From Candidatus Hinthialibacteria bacterium OLB16 (GTDB taxonomy: Bacteria; Hinthialibacterota; Hinthialibacteria; OLB16): 42,675 nt of DNA. The DNA is taken from positions 1 to 42,675 of the forward strand of contig LMZT01000139.1 of the NCBI GenBank assembly GCA_001567115.1, written 5' to 3'. Of this stretch, positions 37,483 through 42,675 are shown piece by piece. The position numbers were made by a program, and so were the translations under genes. Below the pieces are notes generated by a model. That model made no database searches and was not told where the DNA came from. It was given only the letters and a program-made list of their open reading frames with translations. Each line of letters opens with the position of its first letter. The first letter of the stretch is position 1.

Positions 37483-38676
37483 ATGAACACCTCAGTTAAA
37501 TTATTGGTGCTTTTGGGAACGTTGTTTTTCTTCTCCAATCAAGCTATTTGCCAAACTCCCACTCCGACTCAAACACAGGCGATCCATAACATGACTGATC
37601 TTAACCTGGATGGTGTTACGAATTCGCTGGATCTGATTCTTTTCGTAAATGCATGGAACGATCGCAGCCTGGTCAACCCCACTTTAACTCCCACACCAAC
37701 ACTTCTTCCTACGATGACTGAAACACCAATTACTCCAAGCGTGGAACTTTTAACGCTTCCTTCAGGTTCTTTTCTGATGGGGAACACAGGAAACTTTCAT
37801 GACCTTTACTATTGCATGTGTGATGGCTGTACCTGTGAATTTCCGCGGCACGAGGTCAATATCGGTTATTCATTCCAAATGGGAAAATATGAGATTACCA
37901 ATGCTCAGTATGCTGATTTACTCAACTGGGCTAAAGCGCAAGGGTACTTAAACAGCTCCGCTGGAGCATCTTACAGTGGCGGCGATGTTTACCATGGCGG
38001 GCAGAGGCTGATTATTCTCGATTCGCCTCAAAGCGATATCGAGTTCATTGCCCCTTCCTTCACTCCAAAGACAAGAAACAACGAATCCATGGCCTGGCAT
38101 CCGGTCCATGAAGTTTCCTGGTATGGTGCAGTTGCATTCTGTAACTGGCTCTCAGAAAAAGAAGGGCAGGTCCAGGCCTATAGCCTTGCGGGCTGGTCGT
38201 TGGTTAATCGCCAGGGTGGAGGGTACCGTTTACCCTCTGAAGCTGAATGGGAATATGCCTGCCGTGGTTCCGCAGCCAACGACAAGCGATACTCACCGTT
38301 CTGGTTTGGGGACGACCCTGAATTGGAATTGTTTTCCTGTGCCTACAGCTCAATCTTTGACCAGAATATGGTGTGGTGCGCCAATGCAAATGCCTGGTCC
38401 GAAGAGGTTGGGAAAAAACAGCCAAACGACTATGGGCTGTATGACATGCATGGAAACGTGTTTGAGTGGTGTGAAGACTGGTGGCACGAAAGCTACACAG
38501 GAGCTCCGGTGGATGGCAGCCCATGGGAGGTCCCTTTCGGATTCCCCCCGGTCAAAGTATATCGGGGAGGAGATTGGATCGGGGAAGCATCGAGTGCCCG
38601 ATCGTCATTTCGCACCTGGACTCCTCCAACCTGGAAGGGCGCAGCTGTTGGCTTCCGCCTTGCCAGAAGCCTATAG
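37483..38676 (+). CDS. Exported SUMF1/FGE-fold protein with an N-terminal dockerin-like motif
   Basis: The 397-residue protein has a signal peptide ending near ICQ, a TPTPTQTQ linker, a single dockerin-like motif DLNLDGVTNSLDLILFVNAW, a TPTPTLLPT linker, and an FGE-sulfatase domain from about residue 87. MGKYEITNAQYADLLN, RLPSEAEWEYACRG, DMHGNVFEWCEDWW, VYRGGDW and the family ending GFRLAR are visible. The paired cysteines of catalytic FGE are missing near the end, so a binding or structural role is more likely than formylglycine formation. The gene is divergent from the long dockerin protein, 229 bases between the starts. GGAGAG at 37469-37474 supports the ATG. Confidence 0.88.
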   Translation: MNTSVKLLVLLGTLFFFSNQAICQTPTPTQTQAIHNMTDLNLDGVTNSLDLILFVNAWNDRSLVNPTLTPTPTLLPTMTETPITPSVELLTLPSGSFLMGNTGNFHDLYYCMCDGCTCEFPRHEVNIGYSFQMGKYEITNAQYADLLNWAKAQGYLNSSAGASYSGGDVYHGGQRLIILDSPQSDIEFIAPSFTPKTRNNESMAWHPVHEVSWYGAVAFCNWLSEKEGQVQAYSLAGWSLVNRQGGGYRLPSEAEWEYACRGSAANDKRYSPFWFGDDPELELFSCAYSSIFDQNMVWCANANAWSEEVGKKQPNDYGLYDMHGNVFEWCEDWWHESYTGAPVDGSPWEVPFGFPPVKVYRGGDWIGEASSARSSFRTWTPPTWKGAAVGFRLARSL

Positions 38677-38715
38677 CGATAGTCTCTCTACACTTTGACA
38701 GAATGTTCCACCCAT

Positions 38716-39006
38716 CATTCCCGCGCAAGCTGGAATCCATTGGAGGCATGGGAGACAATCATGGCGCTTGATTTATTCATGGGCGCCCCAGAACCCATGG
38801 CACCCCCCTCAACCCCGGCTCACGCTCCCCTCAACCCCGGCCCTTCTCCCAAGGGGAGAAGGGAGAAGCCTGTTCGTCATCCTGGCTCAACTGCTGTCAT
38901 TCCCGGCACTGCTTCCGTCATTCCCAACTTGATTGGGAATCCATTGGATGGCGGGTGTGGAGTGCTCGGTCGTCATGGATCCCCGCTTTCGGGGGCGAGG
39001 ATGACG
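38716..39006. repeat. Interspersed palindromic repeat elements in the 38677-39159 spacer
   Basis: Two copies end in GGAATCCATTGGA (about 38732 and 38938), each preceded by ATTCCC. In the second, ATTCCCAA (38920-38927) pairs perfectly with TTGGGAAT (38933-38940). A third palindrome runs CGTCAT...CCCCG-CTTT-CGGGG...ATGACG (38971-39006). These resemble small REP/MITE-like repeats that cluster between genes. The whole 483-bp spacer has no recognisable gene. Confidence 0.7.
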
Positions 39007-39009
39007 AAT

Positions 39010-39089
39010 ATAGGGTGCGGGGATGATGTATAGGGTGCGGGGATGACGAATAGGGAGCGGGGATGACGAATAGGGTGCGATGATGATGA
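39010..39089. repeat. Four tandem 20-bp repeats
   Basis: Units start at 39010, 39030, 39050 and 39070, with consensus ATAGGGTGCGGGGATGACGA. Units 1 and 3 differ by one or two bases, and unit 4 by three or so. The tract follows the palindromic elements without a break and ends near the DUF2723 gene's stop side. Confidence 0.9.
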
Positions 39090-39159
39090 AGAAGAGCGAA
39101 GACCATTGGATGGGTGGGAATGAGAGGGGGCAGGGTAGGCGCACATGCCTCATTCCCTG

Positions 39160-41069
39160 TCAGGGGGCTGGCTGCGAGGTCAAACTGAATCTGTATAATT
39201 TCCCCGATGGAACCGTCAAACCATCCAGGCCACTGAACCCTTCGGTAATGACGGGAAGCCGAAGAACTTCCTGCCAGACGATGCTCTCCGGGACATACCT
39301 CCGCAGTTCCTCGAAACGCGCAGTGGTGTACAGAGGCGCTGCCAGCAGACCGGGTAACAGACTCTGAGCAATCAAAGCAGCCATGGCATCCCGGTTGGAG
39401 AAGAAGTAACGGCCATTCACTTCATAGATGCCCAGCAAAGGCTTCCCCTTGAGCGATTTCGATTGAACCGAGGGCATATCCTCCTTCAGAAGCAGGCTCA
39501 GGGTGGTGTGGTGGAGCGGGATGGCGGGTGTTCCCTTCTCCATCTTGTCAAAAAAATCGCCCGGGATGCCTTCTCGATCCAATGTTTTCTCATACCAGGG
39601 CGTGGTCAGGAAGGCTTCGGAGAAGAGCTTTACAGACTGGCCCCGTTTTGCAACCTCTTTCTGATAAAGCAGAGGGAAGTATGTGTAATCCTGAGGCTCG
39701 TTCATCCGGGATGAAACGGCGAACAAGGTGCTCCCGGGGGGAATCTCATCCAGGGTCCTGCGGGAGATGCGTTCAGGTGTTTCCATGAGGACAGCACCCG
39801 GCTTTTCCATATTGAATGCCACGGGAATGATGAAACAGGCCGCCAGAACCAGCCCGGCGGCCGGGAGCCGTGGATCAAAATCTCTTGAACGCTCCAGCAG
39901 GCAGCCCCAACCCAAGCCGATTCCCAATGCAACCAGGCAGAGCGGGAGGAAATGAAAGGATTCACGATCGCCCACCTGGTATTGAACGACAAAAAGGCCG
40001 GAAGGAACCAGGCGGTCAGGCTCGACACAAGCAGCCTGGCGCTGCGCTGGTACAACCAGAACACACCCGGAACAATCAGGAAGCTCGACAGTAAGAATTG
40101 ATGCCACCAGAGATGCGGTATGGATGAGATTTCAGCCAGAATCACCCGCCAGGGGTGTCCCGCCAGGCCCTTTTCATAAGCAAGCCACAGCTGCATCCGT
40201 TGCACCTTCTGGTCGATGCGGAATTGCTCTGCTGAAAAGATTCTCCAGAGATTCTGCAGGCTGGAAGGATCTTCCCAGTTTAATGGGGGAGAACCTTGCG
40301 CCCGCATGAAAAGGAGCGTGTAGGGCAAAAAAAGACAGAAGCCAAAGACAAGCCCCGAGAAAAGGGTCATCCGCAGGGAGATTGTCTGTTCACGCAGCCT
40401 TGGAATCAAGGACAACCCCAGACCGGGGAGCATCAATCCAAGAAGACGGTGATGCCCGACAGCGAACCCACACAGCCCGGCGAGGAGGATCAGATGGAGC
40501 GCAGTCCCGGCATCGGCAAAACGAACCGCCCGCCAGAGGATCCCGGCCAGAAACAGAAACGAGAGGGCATACACCTCTGCCAACGAGGACTGTCTCTGGA
40601 AAATGGGAGAGGCGATGAGTGAAAGGATTCCAAGACGCCAGCCCAGGGCGATCCAGAGGCGGTCTTTCCGGACAGGCATGACCCGCAGCAGAAAGAAAAC
40701 CCCGAGGAGGGTGCTTGTTACCGAAAAAAGATTCCCTTTCCAGGCAACCGAACCGAAAGGAAGAAGGAAAAACCAGTCCAGAAGGACCAGGTAAAGTGGA
40801 TACCCGGTCGGATGCGCCACCCCCTTGCAGCGTGCAGCTGTGAGGAGCTCAGGACCATCTCCCCACCAGAGAAAAGGATACATGTTATCGATCAGAAACA
40901 GCCCGATCAGGAGGAGAAGCAGCGGATCCAGCCATTCGAAACAGAGGCATTTCCAGCCGGGAACCGGCCCAGCCGGGGCGGTTTGCCCTCCACTCTGAGC
41001 CTCCTGCCCGGGGGTCGTGGGAACAGCATGGCTTGAACCCCAAAAAAATATCTGGCTTCTGGAAGACAT
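39160..41069 (-). CDS. DUF2723 membrane protein (protein O-mannosyltransferase-like), one frameshift
   Basis: The product is about 636 residues. The N-terminal half is a multi-helix membrane region with WGDGPELLTAARCKGVAHP-GYPLY, the DUF2723 hallmark, followed by further helices and a NWEDPSSLQNLWRIFSAEQFR loop. The C-terminal soluble part follows VALGIGLGWG. Inserting one A in the A5 run at 39991-39995 gives PAFFVVQYQVGDRESFHF and joins the two parts into one product. DUF2723 proteins resemble eukaryotic TMEM260 O-mannosyltransferases, so a lipid-linked-sugar transferase role is likely but not proven. Ribosome-binding site near the ATG is weak. It is divergent from typA. Confidence 0.8.
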
Positions 41070-41226
41070 TTCGTCTAGACTTTAACCTGATGGTCTGAGG
41101 AAAGCACCCCAGCCTCGGTGTCTCCCTTCACGATTCCCGGAAAGCCGATTGCTTGAACGAGAAGTTGAGTGAGTGGATCCTCTCAAAGTGGAGCGAGCTC
41201 CCTGTGTGAATAGAAGGAGTTGTTGG

Positions 41227-42675
41227 ATGACGGAAACAAGTGTTGTCAGTGCCGGAGAAATGATTCGAAACCTGGCCATTATCGCCCATATCGATCATGG
41301 GAAAACCACATTGATCGATGCGATCCTGAAGGAATGCGGAACCTTCCGTGAAAACCAGGAAGTCCAGGAGCGCGTGATGGATTGCAATGACCAGGAACGC
41401 GAGCGTGGAATCACCATTTTCGCCAAAAGCGCCACAGTGCGATGGCGGGATTTTCAGATCAACATTGTGGACACACCTGGACATGCCGATTTTTCCGGAG
41501 AAGTGGAACGGACTCTCGGGATGGTGGATGGCTGCCTTTTGCTGGTGGATGCCGGTGAAGGCCCGATGCCTCAGACACGTTATGTTCTCAAGCGCGCCCT
41601 GGCACTCGGACTTCACCCGATTGTCATCCTCAACAAAGCCGACCGCCCCAACTGCGATCCGGATGACACGCTCAACAAGGTGTTTGACCTTTTTCTCGAG
41701 CTGGGCGCCACCGACAAACAGGCTGAGTTTCCACACCTGTATGCATCCGCCCTGGAAAGATGGGCGGCCCGCGAGCTCACCGATCCACGCAATGGCCTTG
41801 AGCCATTGTTTGAGGTGATCAGTGAGCATGTGCCTGCGCTCCGGGGAGATTGAAGCCCCATTCCGGATGCAGGTGACCACACTCGACTGGAATGAGTATG
41901 TGGGGCGCCTGCTGGGCGGAAGAGTGCTCGATGGGGAAATCCGCCAGGGCCAGCCGCTGGTCCGCGTTCCGATCAATGGGGGCGACCCCCGCCGGTTCAC
42001 CCTGACCAAAATCTGGGGGCATGAGGGGATGAAGCGTGTCGAACGCTCCCGTGCTGCCGCCGGTGAAATTCTGTTTCTGGCTGGTTTGGAAGAGGTCGAG
42101 ATCGGCGATACGATCTGTTCAATCGACCGGATTGAAGCCCTCCCTCCCCTGGAAATCGATGAACCTACAGTCTCGATGACTTTTCTTGCAAACAACTCCC
42201 CCTTCGCTGGCAAGGATGGCAAAGCGGTCACATTGAAGCAGATTCTCGAACGGCTCAACAAAGAGATCCGCACCAATGTCTCACTGCGGATCCGGGAGCT
42301 TGGCCAGGATGGAGTCGAGGTCAGCGGGCGTGGGGAGCTGCACCTTTCAGTATTGATCGAGACGATCCGGCGCGAGGGATGGGAGCTGCTGGTTTCCCGT
42401 CCGCGAGTGATTTTTCATGAGCATCATGGACAGAAGCTCGAGCCGATCGAAGTCCTGACCATCGATGTTCCGGATGAATTTGTGGGCGCGGTCATGGAGA
42501 AAATCTCAATGCGCCGTGCGGAAGTCAAAGAGATGCACCATGGACAGGATGGAAGGGTGCGCCTTGAAGCCCTCATCCCCACCCGTGGCTGGTGGGATAT
42601 CGTTCCGAGTTCATGACCGACACACGGGGGCTTGGAATTCTGGCCTCACGGTTTCTGGAGTATGGTGAATTTCGT
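41227..42675 (+). CDS. typA: Translational GTPase TypA/BipA, 3' truncated by the window, two frameshifts
   Basis: The gene begins with ATG 41227 (AAGGAG at 41214-41219). [31 protein letters not shown] and LNKADRP are the G1, G3 and G4 GTPase motifs. SVSMTF-like ([16 protein letters not shown]), [21 protein letters not shown] and EVKEMHH mark domains 3-5. One extra T at 41850-41851 breaks the frame after HVPALRGD; losing it joins to [13 protein letters not shown]. One missing base at 42587-42588 breaks the frame again before [13 protein letters not shown]. The C-terminal part lies outside the window. BipA is a ribosome-binding GTPase affecting stress growth and ribosome assembly. Confidence 0.93.

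Noticed and set aside
37483-38676. True formylglycine-generating enzyme
   Set aside because: The paired cysteines that bind copper are absent, and no sulfatase is adjacent.
39010-39089. CRISPR array
   Set aside because: Units are directly abutting with no unique spacers, and no cas genes are present.
41227-42675. Two small GTPase-related genes instead of one broken typA
   Set aside because: The parts are consecutive domains of one BipA with overlapping ends.

Overview
The window is bacterial chromosomal DNA with dense genes, many ATGA/GTGA/TGATG start-stop overlaps and good Shine-Dalgarno sites. Exported proteins with Sec signal peptides, a type IV pilin-like prepilin, RecBCD and a DUF1854-type ABC exporter suggest a Gram-negative-type cell. 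Dockerin-like calcium repeats, FGE-fold (SUMF1-like) exported proteins, TPTPT linkers, a URO-D-like protein, SpoVG and an exported GH2 enzyme together recall little-cultured candidate phyla or the PVC neighbourhood. The phylum cannot be fixed from this sequence alone.

Layout. 1-2.6 kb: pilin-like protein, YugP-type membrane zinc protease and a translationally coupled phosphate-type binding protein. 2.7-8.1 kb (minus strand): small membrane protein, an exported caspase-like/FGE-fold fusion, a DUF1854 protein and its ABC exporter. 8.5-20 kb (plus): a NagB-like/LmbE deacetylase fusion, a class I glutamine amidotransferase, then recC-recB-recD. 20-23.1 kb: sugar ABC importer (binding protein and two permeases, no ATPase). 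23.2-24.8 kb (minus): alpha/beta hydrolase and bacilliredoxin. 25.1-30.7 kb (plus): NADP-isocitrate dehydrogenase, exported GH2 glycosidase, SAM methyltransferase, URO-D-like protein. 30.7-33.5 kb (plus): rsmD-coaD-rpmF-plsX-spoVG housekeeping run. 33.6-38.7 kb: two divergent exported dockerin-bearing proteins, one a long multidomain protein and one a SUMF1-like protein. 38.7-39.1 kb: a repeat-rich spacer. 39.2-41.1 kb (minus): DUF2723 membrane protein. 41.2 kb to the end: typA/bipA, cut by the window edge.

A dominant feature is reading-frame damage. About a dozen single-base gains or losses break eight otherwise conserved genes (caspase/FGE, sugar-binding protein, hydrolase, GH2, rsmD, the long dockerin protein, the DUF2723 protein and typA), and perhaps the 3' end of recC. 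Two of these genes (rsmD, typA) are broadly conserved housekeeping genes and many sites lie in short homopolymers, so sequencing or assembly error is the likeliest cause. Broken genes are therefore annotated as one CDS across the shift, with shift positions stated.

The most unusual biology is the exported caspase-like/FGE-fold fusion, the NagB-like domain that lacks two catalytic aspartates while fused to an intact LmbE motif, and the multi-dockerin protein, whose third dockerin pair appears only after reading-frame repair.
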